DNA of 64,000 nucleotides, taken from Morella rubra. Its lineage: Eukaryota > Streptophyta > Magnoliopsida > Fagales > Myricaceae. Position numbers and translations under genes: made by a program. Below, piece by piece: positions 12,597-24,900 of the stretch. Every line of letters begins with the position of its first letter. Position 1 is the first letter of the stretch. Below the pieces are notes generated by a model. It was not told the origin of the DNA and ran no database searches. It saw only the letters and a program-made list of their open reading frames with translations. The DNA is taken from contig CM025850.1 of the NCBI GenBank assembly GCA_003952965.2, positions 26,107,797 through 26,171,796 on the forward strand, written 5' to 3'.

Positions 12597-15450
12597 ATGC
12601 CTGTAAATCCATGGACCCTCTTCTACTTCCTAACAATCCTTTCCCTTTCACTTCCCTACTACTCTTTCGTAGCTTTGGCTGTTAACCAACAAGGCCAAGC
12701 TCTTCTTTCATGGAAGCACAGCCTGAGCGGTTCCCCCGAGGCCTTAAGCAATTGGGACACAAAAGACGAGACCCCATGTGGGTGGTTTGGCATCACTTGC
12801 AACTTCAACAAGGAGGTTGTTCAATTGGACTTGAGGTATGTGGATTTACTGGGTAAAGTTCCTTCTGACTTAAGCTCCTTGTTGTCTTTGAGCAAGATTG
12901 TCCTGACCGGTACAAACCTCACTGGCTCGATCCCGAAAGAGATTGGCATCCTCGAGGCATTGAGCTTCTTGGACTTGAGTGACAATGCCTTAACCGGTGA
13001 AATCCCAAGTGAGATTTTTAACTTGCTCAAGCTCCAAGAACTCCACCTCAATTCCAACCAGCTAGAGGGATCGATACCGGTCCCTATCGGCAACCTCACT
13101 AGCTTGAAACAGCTGACTCTCTATGACAACCAACTCAGCGGTGAAATTCCAAGTACCATAGGCAACTTGAAGAGGCTTCAGGTTATCAGAGCCGGTGGAA
13201 ACAAGAACCTTCAAGGCCCTTTACCCCAAGAAATTGGAAACTGCACTGATTTGGTCATGTTAGGCCTGGCCGAAACAAGCATCTCGGGGTTCCTGCCACC
13301 AAGCCTCGGCCTCCTCAAGAAGCTCCAGACAGTCGCAATCTACACATCCCTCCTCTCTGGCCAAATCCCACCGGAGCTCGGGGACTGCACGGCGCTTCAG
13401 AACATATACTTGTATGAGAATTCGCTCACTGGCTCGATCCCAAGCAAACTCGGGAGCCTGAAGAATCTACAAAACCTGTTGCTCTGGCGGAACAGCTTGG
13501 TTGGCACTATTCCATCGGAGATCGGTAATTGCATACAGTTATCCGTTATCGATATTTCGATGAATTCATTGACTGGAAGCATTCCAAAATCTTTCGGGAA
13601 TTTGTCGTCGCTGGAGGAGCTTCTACTGAGTGAAAACCAAATATCTGGAGAAATCCCAGCCGAGCTCGGAAACTGCGAGAAACTCTCCCATATCGAGCTC
13701 GATAATAATCAGCTCACTGGTACGATACCTTACGAACTCGGAAACCTCTCGAATCTGACATTGCTTTTCTTGTGGAAAAACAAGCTGGAGGGACCTATTC
13801 CTTCTTCGATTTCCAACTGCCAGAATCTAGAGGCCGTGGATTTGTCTCAGAACGGCATGACGGGGAACATTCCCAGGGGGATCTTCGAGCTTAAGAAGCT
13901 AGTCAAGCTTTTGCTGCTGTCAAATAATTTATCGGGCGAAATTCCGCGCGAGATTGGCAACTGCTCGTCTCTGGTTCGATTCCGAGCGAATAATAACAAG
14001 CTCACTGGAGCAGTCCCGCCGCAGATTGGGAACTTGACAAATTTGGATTTCTTGGATCTCGGATGGAATCGTCTCTCTGGTAACATACCGGAGGAGATCA
14101 GCAGATGTCGGAATCTCACGTATCTTGACCTGCATTCGAATTCAATAGCCGGAAATTTTCCAGATAGCATGAGAAAGCTTGTTTCTTTACAATTTGTTGA
14201 TGTTTCCGACAACATGATTGAAGGGACGCTGAGCCCGAGTCTTGGATCGCTGAGTTCACTCACCAAGCTCATTTTGGAGAAGAACCGATTATCCGGGCCC
14301 ATTCCAAGTCAACTTGGTTCGCTTGCAAAGTTACAGTTACTGGACCTGAGTGGAAATGAACTGTCAGGGAATATCCCGGCGAGTTTAGGAAAGATTCCAG
14401 CGCTCGAGATAGCTTTGAATTTGAGCTGGAACCGACTCTCCGGCGCGATTCCGGCTGAGTTCGCGGGATTGGACAAGCTCGGGATCTTAGATCTCTCCCA
14501 CAACCAGCTGTCCGGGGACCTGCGGTACCTTGCGGATCTGCAGAATCTCGTGGTACTGAACGTCTCTTACAACAATTTTTCTGGGCGCGTTCCGGACACG
14601 CCGTTCTTCGCGAAGCTCCCGCTGAGTGTCCTCGAGGGGAACCCGTCACTGTGCTTCTCCGCCATCCACTGTGCCTCAGACTTCGGCGACCGTTCTACCC
14701 GCAGACGAGCTGAGGCGGCGCGAGTAGCAATGATCGTGCTACTGTGCACCGCGTGCGCGCTGCTCCTGGCGGCACTCTTCATCATCCTCGGTTCGAAAAG
14801 GCGCGGGGGACGTGGATTCGGTGGGGACCACGAGCGCGACGTCGAGGGCGACGGTGACGTGGAGATGGGCCCGCCATGGGAGGTGACCCTGTACCAGAAA
14901 CTCGACCTGTCTATTGCCGACGTGGCCAAATCCCTAACGGCTGGCAACGTCATCGGCCGCGGAAGATCCGGCGTCGTTTATAGAGTGACTCTTGCGTCGG
15001 GGACAACCATCGCCGTCAAGAGGTTCCGGACGTCTGAGAAGTTCTCGGCATCGGCATTTTCGTCTGAGATTGCCACGTTGGCACGAATCCGTCACCGAAA
15101 CATCGTCCGATTGTTAGGTTGGGGGGCCAACAGGAAAACTAAACTGCTTTTCTACGACTATATGTCTAACGGTAATTTGGGAGCACTGTTACACGAGGGG
15201 TCCGCAGGATTAGTGGAGTGGGAGACCCGGCTCAAGATAGCAATAGGCGTCGCGGAAGGCCTCGCTTACTTACACCACGATTGCGTGCCCGCTATATTGC
15301 ACCGGGATGTGAAGGCGCACAACATCTTGTTAGGGGACCGGTACGAGGCTTATTTAGCAGATTTCGGACTCGCAAGGTTGGTCGAGGAAGATACCAATTC
15401 GTTTTCGGCTAACCCACAATTCGCTGGGTCTTATGGCTACATTGCACCAG
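12597..15450 (+). pseudogene. LRR receptor-like kinase, RGI/SKM-type (subfamily XI), exon 1 only (left arm)
   Basis: Plasma-membrane receptor kinase of the clade that perceives secreted root and pollen peptides (closest remembered relatives At4g26540 and At5g56040). From ATG 12597: signal peptide to about residue 28, N-cap with PCGWFGITC, more than twenty LRRs (LxxLxLxxNxLxGxIP), membrane helix near 711-735 followed by KRR, and kinase from about 785 with GRGRSG, IAVKRF, HRDVKAHN and DFG. The open frame begins 31 codons earlier, but the ATG at 12597 directly precedes the hydrophobic signal, so I chose it. Exon 1 (951 codons) ends GSYGYIAP plus one base at a GTGAGT donor. In this family exon 2 supplies the rest of the kinase lobe. 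It does not occur in the 630 bp before the palindrome centre, so this copy cannot make a complete kinase, although its exon has no lesion. Confidence 0.85.
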
Positions 15451-16080
15451 GTGAGTTTTATTTTCCTCCTCATCAAATTCAAACTAGTTAGAATAATTTC
15501 ATTTCTCTAATCAATACTCACTTATCTCAACAATCAGAGTTGAATAGTAGAAAAAACAGATTAACATCCTCTTAAATTTGCTATCAAAATTGAATTGTAC
15601 AGTTAAAAGAGAAATAAACACAATATATTAGTCTTAAATATTGTCCATATTAATTATCAGACAATGTAAACTCCATATACTGCATCTCTCTCTAAATTGA
15701 ACCATTCAATTCGGACAATAAAATTGGAGGGGATATATCTAGAGAAAATATTATTAACTCGTAATATTTACGTGATAGCTTCTATGCTACGTGGATTATT
15801 AGACAAGTAAACCAACTAGTAGTATAGGAGGGATGAGACATAGTTCTAACTTTGTTTTAGAATCGAAGGGTTTGTGTGCTTTTCTGAGATATACTAGAAA
15901 CTAAATACGGCTATGAGTTCAGCAAAAGTTACAAGAAATGGGCAACTTTACAACCTCTGTAGACGCTTCTATTATGGTTGTTTGCTGTTGCTTTTTGCTT
16001 GAGAGCTATGCCTCATTATTTGGAAGGACTGTTGCACATGATAATTGTTGGGAAGATAATCTGCTCTTGGACAAACGATT
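15451..16080 (+). other. Truncated intron 1 of the receptor kinase (left arm)
   Basis: The sequence starts with the donor GTGAGTTTTA and is AT-rich like an intron. No acceptor followed by kinase subdomain IX-XI coding sequence is visible. The intron simply meets the palindrome spacer. A frame crossing the centre (15938-16231) is a product of the palindrome and not a gene. Confidence 0.7.
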
Positions 16081-16122
16081 CGGTACCGTTGCTAATGAAC
16101 AAGACGTGTACCTCGCCATGGC
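16081..16122. other. 42-bp spacer at the palindrome centre
   Basis: This is the only stretch between the arms that is not self-complementary across the centre. The arms end at ACAAACGATT (16080) and its complement (from 16123). The spacer begins with CGGTACCG and ends with GCCATGGC. Each is an 8-bp perfect palindrome, containing GGTACC and CCATGG respectively. The middle 26 bp have no visible gene or repeat. It may be genuine junction filler or residual adapter sequence from a fold-back read. Confidence 0.9.
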
Positions 16123-16752
16123 AATCGTTTGTCCAAGAGCAGATTATCTTCCCAACAATTATCATGTGCAACAGTCCTTCCAAATAATGAGGCATAGCTC
16201 TCAAGCAAAAAGCAACAGCAAACAACCATAATAGAAGCGTCTACAGAGGTTGTAAAGTTGCCCATTTCTTGTAACTTTTGCTGAACTCATAGCCGTATTT
16301 AGTTTCTAGTATATCTCAGAAAAGCACACAAACCCTTCGATTCTAAAACAAAGTTAGAACTATGTCTCATCCCTCCTATACTACTAGTTGGTTTACTTGT
16401 CTAATAATCCACGTAGCATAGAAGCTATCACGTAAATATTACGAGTTAATAATATTTTCTCTAGATATATCCCCTCCAATTTTATTGTCCGAATTGAATG
16501 GTTCAATTTAGAGAGAGATGCAGTATATGGAGTTTACATTGTCTGATAATTAATATGGACAATATTTAAGACTAATATATTGTGTTTATTTCTCTTTTAA
16601 CTGTACAATTCAATTTTGATAGCAAATTTAAGAGGATGTTAATCTGTTTTTTCTACTATTCAACTCTGATTGTTGAGATAAGTGAGTATTGATTAGAGAA
16701 ATGAAATTATTCTAACTAGTTTGAATTTGATGAGGAGGAAAATAAAACTCAC
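16123..16752 (-). other. Truncated intron 1 of the receptor kinase (right arm)
   Basis: Mirror of 15451-16080 with the same donor at 16752 and the same absence of exon 2. The two kinase fragments are tail to tail across the spacer. Confidence 0.7.
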
Positions 16753-19606
16753 CTGGTGCAATGTAGCCATAAGACCCAGCGAATTGTGGGTTAGCCGAAA
16801 ACGAATTGGTATCTTCCTCGACCAACCTTGCGAGTCCGAAATCTGCTAAATAAGCCTCGTACCGGTCCCCTAACAAGATGTTGTGCGCCTTCACATCCCG
16901 GTGCAATATAGCGGGCACGCAATCGTGGTGTAAGTAAGCGAGGCCTTCCGCGACGCCTATTGCTATCTTGAGCCGGGTCTCCCACTCCACTAATCCTGCG
17001 GACCCCTCGTGTAACAGTGCTCCCAAATTACCGTTAGACATATAGTCGTAGAAAAGCAGTTTAGTTTTCCTGTTGGCCCCCCAACCTAACAATCGGACGA
17101 TGTTTCGGTGACGGATTCGTGCCAACGTGGCAATCTCAGACGAAAATGCCGATGCCGAGAACTTCTCAGACGTCCGGAACCTCTTGACGGCGATGGTTGT
17201 CCCCGACGCAAGAGTCACTCTATAAACGACGCCGGATCTTCCGCGGCCGATGACGTTGCCAGCCGTTAGGGATTTGGCCACGTCGGCAATAGACAGGTCG
17301 AGTTTCTGGTACAGGGTCACCTCCCATGGCGGGCCCATCTCCACGTCACCGTCGCCCTCGACGTCGCGCTCGTGGTCCCCACCGAATCCACGTCCCCCGC
17401 GCCTTTTCGAACCGAGGATGATGAAGAGTGCCGCCAGGAGCAGCGCGCACGCGGTGCACAGTAGCACGATCATTGCTACTCGCGCCGCCTCAGCTCGTCT
17501 GCGGGTAGAACGGTCGCCGAAGTCTGAGGCACAGTGGATGGCGGAGAAGCACAGTGACGGGTTCCCCTCGAGGACACTCAGCGGGAGCTTCGCGAAGAAC
17601 GGCGTGTCCGGAACGCGCCCAGAAAAATTGTTGTAAGAGACGTTCAGTACCACGAGATTCTGCAGATCCGCAAGGTACCGCAGGTCCCCGGACAGCTGGT
17701 TGTGGGAGAGATCTAAGATCCCGAGCTTGTCCAATCCCGCGAACTCAGCCGGAATCGCGCCGGAGAGTCGGTTCCAGCTCAAATTCAAAGCTATCTCGAG
17801 CGCTGGAATCTTTCCTAAACTCGCCGGGATATTCCCTGACAGTTCATTTCCACTCAGGTCCAGTAACTGTAACTTTGCAAGCGAACCAAGTTGACTTGGA
17901 ATGGGCCCGGATAATCGGTTCTTCTCCAAAATGAGCTTGGTGAGTGAACTCAGCGATCCAAGACTCGGGCTCAGCGTCCCTTCAATCATGTTGTCGGAAA
18001 CATCAACAAATTGTAAAGAAACAAGCTTTCTCATGCTATCTGGAAAATTTCCGGCTATTGAATTCGAATGCAGGTCAAGATACGTGAGATTCCGACATCT
18101 GCTGATCTCCTCCGGTATGTTACCAGAGAGACGATTCCATCCGAGATCCAAGAAATCCAAATTTGTCAAGTTCCCAATCTGCGGCGGGACTGCTCCAGTG
18201 AGCTTGTTATTATTCGCTCGGAATCGAACCAGAGACGAGCAGTTGCCAATCTCGCGCGGAATTTCGCCCGATAAATTATTTGACAGCAGCAAAAGCTTGA
18301 CTAGCTTCTTAAGCTCGAAGATCCCCCTGGGAATGTTCCCCGTCATGCCGTTCTGAGACAAATCCACGGCCTCTAGATTCTGGCAGTTGGAAATCGAAGA
18401 AGGAATAGGTCCCTCCAGCTTGTTTTTCCACAAGAAAAGCAATGTCAGATTCGAGAGGTTTCCGAGTTCGTAAGGTATCGTACCAGTGAGCTGATTATTA
18501 TCGAGCTCGATATGGGAGAGTTTCTCGCAGTTTCCGAGCTCGGCTGGGATTTCTCCAGATATTTGGTTTTCACTCAGTAGAAGCTCCTCCAGCGACGACA
18601 AATTCCCGAAAGATTTTGGAATGCTTCCAGTCAATGAATTCATCGAAATATCGATAACGGATAACTGTATGCAATTACCGATCTCCGATGGAATAGTGCC
18701 AACCAAGCTGTTCCGCCAGAGCAACAGGTTTTGTAGATTCTTCAGGCTCCCGAGTTTGCTTGGGATCGAGCCAGTGAGCGAATTCTCATACAAGTATATG
18801 TTCTGAAGCGCCGTGCAGTCCCCGAGCTCCGGTGGGATTTGGCCAGAGAGGAGGGATGTGTAGATTGCGACTGTCTGGAGCTTCTTGAGGAGGCCGAGGC
18901 TTGGTGGCAGGAACCCCGAGATGCTTGTTTCGGCCAGGCCTAACATGACCAAATCAGTGCAGTTTCCAATTTCTTGGGGTAAAGGGCCTTGAAGGTTCTT
19001 GTTTCCACCGGCTCTGATAACCTGAAGCCTCTTCAAGTTGCCTATGGTACTTGGAATTTCACCGCTGAGTTGGTTGTCATAGAGAGTCAGCTGTTTCAAG
19101 CTAGTGAGGTTGCCGATAGGGACCGGTATCGATCCCTCTAGCTGGTTGGAATTGAGGTGGAGTTCTTGGAGCTTGAGCAAGTTAAAAATCTCACTTGGGA
19201 TTTCACCGGTTAAGGCATTGTCACTCAAGTCCAAGAAGCTCAATGCCTCGAGGATGCCAATCTCTTTCGGGATCGAGCCAGTGAGGTTTGTACCGGTCAG
19301 GACAATCTTGCTCAAAGACAACAAGGAGCTTAAGTCAGAAGGAACTTTACCCAGTAAATCCACATACCTCAAGTCCAATTGAACAACCTCCTTGTTGAAG
19401 TTGCAAGTGATGCCAAACCACCCACATGGGGTCTCGTCTTTTGTGTCCCAATTGCTTAAGGCCTCGGGGGAACCGCTCAGGCTGTGCTTCCATGAAAGAA
19501 GAGCTTGGCCTTGTTGGTTAACAGCCAAAGCTACGAAAGAGTAGTAGGGAAGTGAAAGGGAAAGGATTGTTAGGAAGTAGAAGAGGGTCCATGGATTTAC
19601 AGGCAT
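16753..19606 (-). pseudogene. LRR receptor-like kinase, RGI/SKM-type, exon 1 only (right arm)
   Basis: Exact protein-level duplicate of 12597-15450 on the opposite strand: the same 951 codons, signal peptide, LRR array, membrane helix and partial kinase domain ending at the APE region. The donor GTGAGT follows at 16752, and no second exon occurs before the spacer. The two copies show no coding substitution, stop or frameshift. The truncation is therefore very recent or not real. If the palindrome is an assembly fold, only one of these loci exists in the plant and its exon 2 lies elsewhere in the assembly. Confidence 0.85.
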
Positions 19607-19972
19607 TACAGCTATTGCTACAAACTCCAATGATGGAGGAACAACACAGGAGCAGGGGGTGTTTGAGCCTAGGGAGGGACAATGGGTGTGAGAAACCAAA
19701 TCATGTCTTGTGGGCTACGAGTTTTTTAAGGGTACTAATATATTGTATGAAGAAGAAATTTAAAGACCCAGAATCTCCGGATCCAAGAACAGCTAGGCCA
19801 TGATGTTTATGCAGAGAGAAAATGGAATTTTAGATGGCTGTTTTCTAGCATTTGTTTATGGTGTAGGATAGGTAGGGGGAAGGTGGATAACTGTTTTTTA
19901 ATTCAAATGCAGAGGGGGAGAGATGGGTGAGTGAGTCACTTTCGTCTCTAGTTTTCTAATGTGCTACTTTAT

Positions 19973-19984
19973 CCTTTTATATAG
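19973..19984 (-). promoter_or_regulatory. TATA box for the receptor kinase (right arm)
   Basis: Mirror of 12219-12230 (CTATATAAAAGG on the minus strand), about 370 bp 5' of the start codon at 19606. Confidence 0.5.
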
Positions 19985-21554
19985 GCTTGTCCAAAATTTT
20001 CTTGACATTTGCTGTTGGATTTTTCCTAAGCAAAAGAATTGAACTAAATAATAGCAGTAAGCCAACAGTTTTTGTCACTTGCAGCATGTTCTGCCAACTA
20101 GCATTGAGGGGTCTGACGCAGACTTGTCTAGAGTGGAGCTTGGATGGGTCTGCTAGGATTAAGACCCACTTTCCAGATTTAAATCCTTGATCTAACAAAA
20201 TAAAAATTTCACCAGAAAGGAGGTTTATAGTTTAATTGATGATAATGATATCTGAACTTCTATTATGGGGTGAGGATTCATTTTCAATTTATATTCCATT
20301 TTTGGAGCCTTCAAGTAAACTTCATCTAAAAGCTGTCACGTGATGTTGGAGGTGCCAAAATCAGGTAAATTTTAGTTTATGTGCAAACCCCACTTTAATT
20401 TCTTTCAAAAGCTGCAAAAAGATAATGTTTTTTTAAAAAAATTGTAAACTGCTCAGGACCGCTCTTATCTAATTCCCTTCCATTTTGCTGTAAATTGTTA
20501 GGAACTTGAAATGAGTTCAGATTCAGATCTACGTTAGAAAATTGTAGACATGGAACCAGATGCTTGTAAACCTGCTGCTTCAAATCTCCAAAGGAGATCG
20601 GATCTGTGCTTATAGTTTATGAAACAACACACCAGACCAGACTTTCTGACATTTCTCAAGTCATCCATGACAAGATAGAGGGCGCTGAAACTGCAAAATT
20701 CTATTTTAAAACTATATAGACAGTTCTTATTTGAGTGTGGCTTTCTTTTTAACATAATTAAAAACCGATTTTAGATTTCCAATTAGAAAAAAAAAAAAAA
20801 AAAAACTCTGTCACGTGATGTCGCGTGACAATAAGCAACACAACGGGGGAATACGAATCATTCGGTTCTGGGATTTTACTTCCACAATTTCTAGTCGCCC
20901 ATGTTGCCTGCCTCGTGACTTTGCTGTTGGGTTGACATTAGTTTATTCGGATTTGTCTTGCAAGTGTGCCGAGCTGGGAATCTAGGCACGAGCTGGGGAG
21001 GGCTGCACATGAGGGGAAAGAAAGGGAAGGGGGGTGGAGGAGTTGCTTAAAGGACCAAACCGGACATCGTGTTAGGACAGCTTTTGAGGGGTGCATGAAA
21101 GTCTTGTTGTTTTGTCGATGGCTGCAGAGAGGAAGAGACAAGAGCACCCCTATCAAAAGTAGAATACGTTCCTAAACCCATCTCTTCTTCTCTTCCATCA
21201 TTGCTTCTTGCTACAACCCATCTAAATTCCATACTTGATGAATCATTTCACAAGAAAACATGCTTGGTTGGCAGAAAGTTGCTGCAATTGTCTAGCCTAC
21301 ATTTTATGTGTCTAGTATATTTTTTTTTTAGGTTGAAAAACTTGCATGGAGTGAAACTCAAGAATGTTGGGAAAATATCTTTCCAATGGCACACACCATG
21401 TGCTTTTAATGGTTCTAGCTATGTTTGCTTAGGAGTACATTATTCCATTCCATGGGATTTAGCAAGGAATTGATTTAGAATACCTGATGAACTTCTGCAG
21501 CTGCCTTTCACTAACTCCCTCCCCACCTCAATTGGCCATGGTTTAGGCAGTGGT

Positions 21555-21914
21555 TTTTGTTCGGATAAATACAATTTGCATCCTTTTGAGTATGGGGTCT
21601 AAACAATTTACACCCTCAATTATTATTTTTGTCACATTACACACATTAATTATTAATTTCAGACATTTTACACCCTTCATTAAAATTAAGTAAATTGATT
21701 TTTTTAGTGTCAAAATTATAATTTTACCATCATAAAATGGTCATTGTTAAAAAAATTGTTGGGATAAAATTGTCATCTTGCATGTTAAAAAGTTATTTTT
21801 CATAATAAGAGGGTTTAAAGTTTTTAAAATTAATATATGATAAGTGTATTGTGACAAAAATAATAAATTGATATGCAAAATATTAAATCATCTAGAATTG
21901 GAGGGTACAATCTA
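21555..21914. mobile_element. Fold-back MITE, 'TTTGTCACATTACAC' family (right arm)
   Basis: Mirror copy of 10293-10650, with the same inverted ends built around ATTATTTTTGTCACATTACAC. Boundaries are approximate. Confidence 0.5.
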
Positions 21915-24900
21915 GCGATCTTGGCTATGTTTGTATAATTTTCAAAAAAATTTCAAAAATTTTCACAATCACTTTTTCATCAATTCTATTTTTTTTTTTT
22001 TTTATAAATTTCAATAACTTTTAACAAACTTCAATAATTTTGAACAAACGATTCATAAATTTCAATAGAATCTACATTATTTCTAACAAAAATAAATACA
22101 AAAAAATATTTTTAAAATCAAACCAAAACTTTATCTTTTACCTTTTCTTAGTAGGTTATTTATCTCATCTCTCTCTGCCGCCTCTTCCTTTTCTGATACG
22201 CTTTCTGTTCAAGTACACAATTTTCTAACCCTTGGCTTTGGCCCTTGGCCTTTACACAAGTGAGGTCATTTTCTTATGAGATACCGATTAGTCATTGATA
22301 TGACCTGACATGGGTGTTCAGTGAGCAAACAAGTGGGGAGGTTTATGTAACAGCACTAAGCAGTTTTAAGTGGTTACAAAATGATTCAATTTCGTATTAT
22401 GCTGCCACTGGCTTTAGAAATGGAGTTTATGGTATCTACCGCTACAACGATAATAGTTTTGTGAGATTATTATGAGTTTACTTCTTCAAAAATTTGGGAG
22501 AAATTTATGTATAGAAAGTCGGACATGTGTCTTTCTGCCATACCAGCAGCTTAAGTCTGACGAAATGGACTCAAAAAAGTGGAAGTTTTTTTTCTTCCTT
22601 TTTTTTTGGCTTTTTCTTTCTTTTGGACTGTAATTTTTTCTTCAAATATTGGAAAAGGCATAATTCGTACGAAGAACAGAGCTGTCAGGAGAGAAGGACG
22701 ATGAATTTGGGTGGGGGATTCCCATCAGTGCTGAAAAAGCTAGTGTCATAACTCATAACGCGTGGCATATAGCTAGAACCAGGCCCCTACGGTGACCACA
22801 ACTGCGGCATATGCGGAGCTTCACGGGCCTTCATCCGTTGGTCAATTTTCTGAAACTTCGAGTTCAGGATTACTTCTATGACATAATGTTCAGATATGGA
22901 TCATCTAAAACATCTAAGCTAATAAAAATATATATATTTTTAAACAGCGTCGTGATATTAAAGGATCCCCGGAGAAAACATCATGAAAAGTTAAAAAGTA
23001 TCCTTGTTTGCTTTTCGCATAAATTTTAAAACTTTCTCTTGTTCTCGAAAAGGATTTGGGGTGTTGCAATCCTCGTCGACAGTGTTCTTTCTTTTCGCTC
23101 TTTTGTTAGTGTTGCCAATTGAGAGGGGTGTAGACCGTGTAGTGGGGTTAGTAAACGCAGGATGAAGTTTAGTTAATGCTATGGAAGATCGTACAAGATC
23201 TGGATAAAGCTAGTGGGAGCAAATGTAAGAGAATGCCAGTTCTTACGAAAACAGAGCACCCAGAAAAACAGAGGAGAAAAGAAAAGAATGAAAATTATGC
23301 AAGAGTAATATTTCTCATGCATTAGTACTGGCTACCATTCCCTCATGATGGCTAGACCATACTGGATAATAGAACCACTAGTACAATATCATTGATTGGG
23401 ATTTTGACCTCCACAAAGATTCCACTTGGGTTAGTGATATGCTGCTCTTGGATGCATTCTGAAAGCATTTTAAAAAGCAGCAGCAGCTATAAATGAGTCC
23501 TTGTACGTTGGATATACTTTTGTGTCGGATCTTCACAGGTCAAACTCCTTTGTAATTGTTTTTGCATGATTGACTCTTCCTTTTTGCACAGAATTAGTGG
23601 TTTTAATCTTATTTTGTTTCACAATCTTTTTTTTTGCATAAAATCTGAAATACACTTGATTTTGCAGGAAGGAGAAAAAAAAAAGCACAGAAAAAAACCC
23701 TGGCTGCTGAAACAAAAGGCAAGTATGAAAACCAGAGTTGAGATCAAAACTTCCTGAGGTGGTCTGGTGCAAAAGGGAAAAAAATATGGCCAACGAAGGC
23801 GCAAAGAGTTCACTACTAAAATGGGGTTTGGGTGGCAGCTACAGCCTACAAACTTCTAGTCCCTCTGTTTTTGGATGGTTCATCTGGGTACCACGTAGCG
23901 TCGTCGTCATTGAATTTTTGAAGCCAAATCCCTCTTTTGCTTCACCATATCTTTAAATGGGCAACGCAAAGTGTTAGATTAGTTGCTTTAGTTTTGAGCA
24001 ATAATTGAACTACGGAGAAACAATCCCAATGAAGAAGGTTCTCTAATCAACGGCTAGTCAACTGTTACATAATTTTGACAAGGAAACTTTGCAGAGATTG
24101 GCCCACTGGCTCCACCACACGTACAACTGGGGGGTACACATAATGGAGCTGATTACATCATCTATTTGGGAAGCTTACTGAATATCTATATTTAATTCCC
24201 CATACTTTATGAAAGCTATTCTTTCCTTCATGGTTTGCCGCTTCTCTTTTTATGTGTTATGCATGTGTGCTTTTTCTTGGTGTGTGTTGTTCTTTTGCAT
24301 GCATTTGTGATTTGGGATCAAAATAATATTTTTTCCAATAGCATTCTCTAGTTTCTTGGGTTGTTCTTCCCTTCTTTCAAGGATAATGCCTTATCAGCTT
24401 TTCTCTTTCGGCTCCAAAGCAGGGTGATTAACAAATTTAAATGTGGCTGGATACAGCCATAAAACTTGTCAATGGGGTATTTGCTTTCCTACTTTACGAC
24501 TCATCATTTTTTTTTCCAAGCCAGTACCACCTTGTTTGAAGCTCCATCAGCTCCGCAGGTCAATGGTTATTTGCTCATCCAAGGTGCAATAATGCCTCCG
24601 TGAGAATAGGCTCTCGGATAAACTCCTCGAAAACTGTAAAGAGCGCAGGCGCAAACGTGGAAAAGGGTAAGTTGCAATGGGCCAATAATGACTGTGTTTG
24701 GATCACTAGAATTTTTTTTTTTTAATCGGATATGTAGATTCTGGTGGGGAGTTGTGAAAAAGTCGTTAAGAGTTTTTGAAAAAAATTGTTAGAGGATGTG
24801 AAAATAAAAATATTGGAGTCAGTATAAAAGTTAATAGTAAAAAAAAATTATGACACCCAAACAAACTCTGAATAACACCGTTTGTTTAGTCTTTACATAC

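Larger units (their letters stand above)
1..16080. repeat. Left arm of a giant inverted repeat
   Basis: This arm is the reverse complement of 16123-32266. Corresponding positions sum to 32203 near the centre, rising in steps (32206-32208, 32213-32215) to 32267 at the outer end as small indels accumulate. Translated products are identical in both arms for the 995-codon kinase ORF and for the SPC25 exons. Base 1 still matches base 32266, so the repeat probably extends left of the window. Confidence 0.97.

Noticed and set aside
12821..14953. Several frames antisense to the LRR kinase exon, up to 151 codons
   Set aside because: LRR repeats generate long open antisense frames. The sense frame has full family motifs and the antisense frames have none.
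16081..16122. Spacer as an unremoved PacBio hairpin adapter
   Set aside because: The length is similar, but the spacer lacks the AAC/GGA-repeat character I remember for that adapter. Other adapters are not excluded.
15938..16231. ORFs spanning the palindrome centre on both strands
   Set aside because: They read through the spacer and into the opposite arm. The near-identical forward and reverse proteins are a by-product of self-complementarity.
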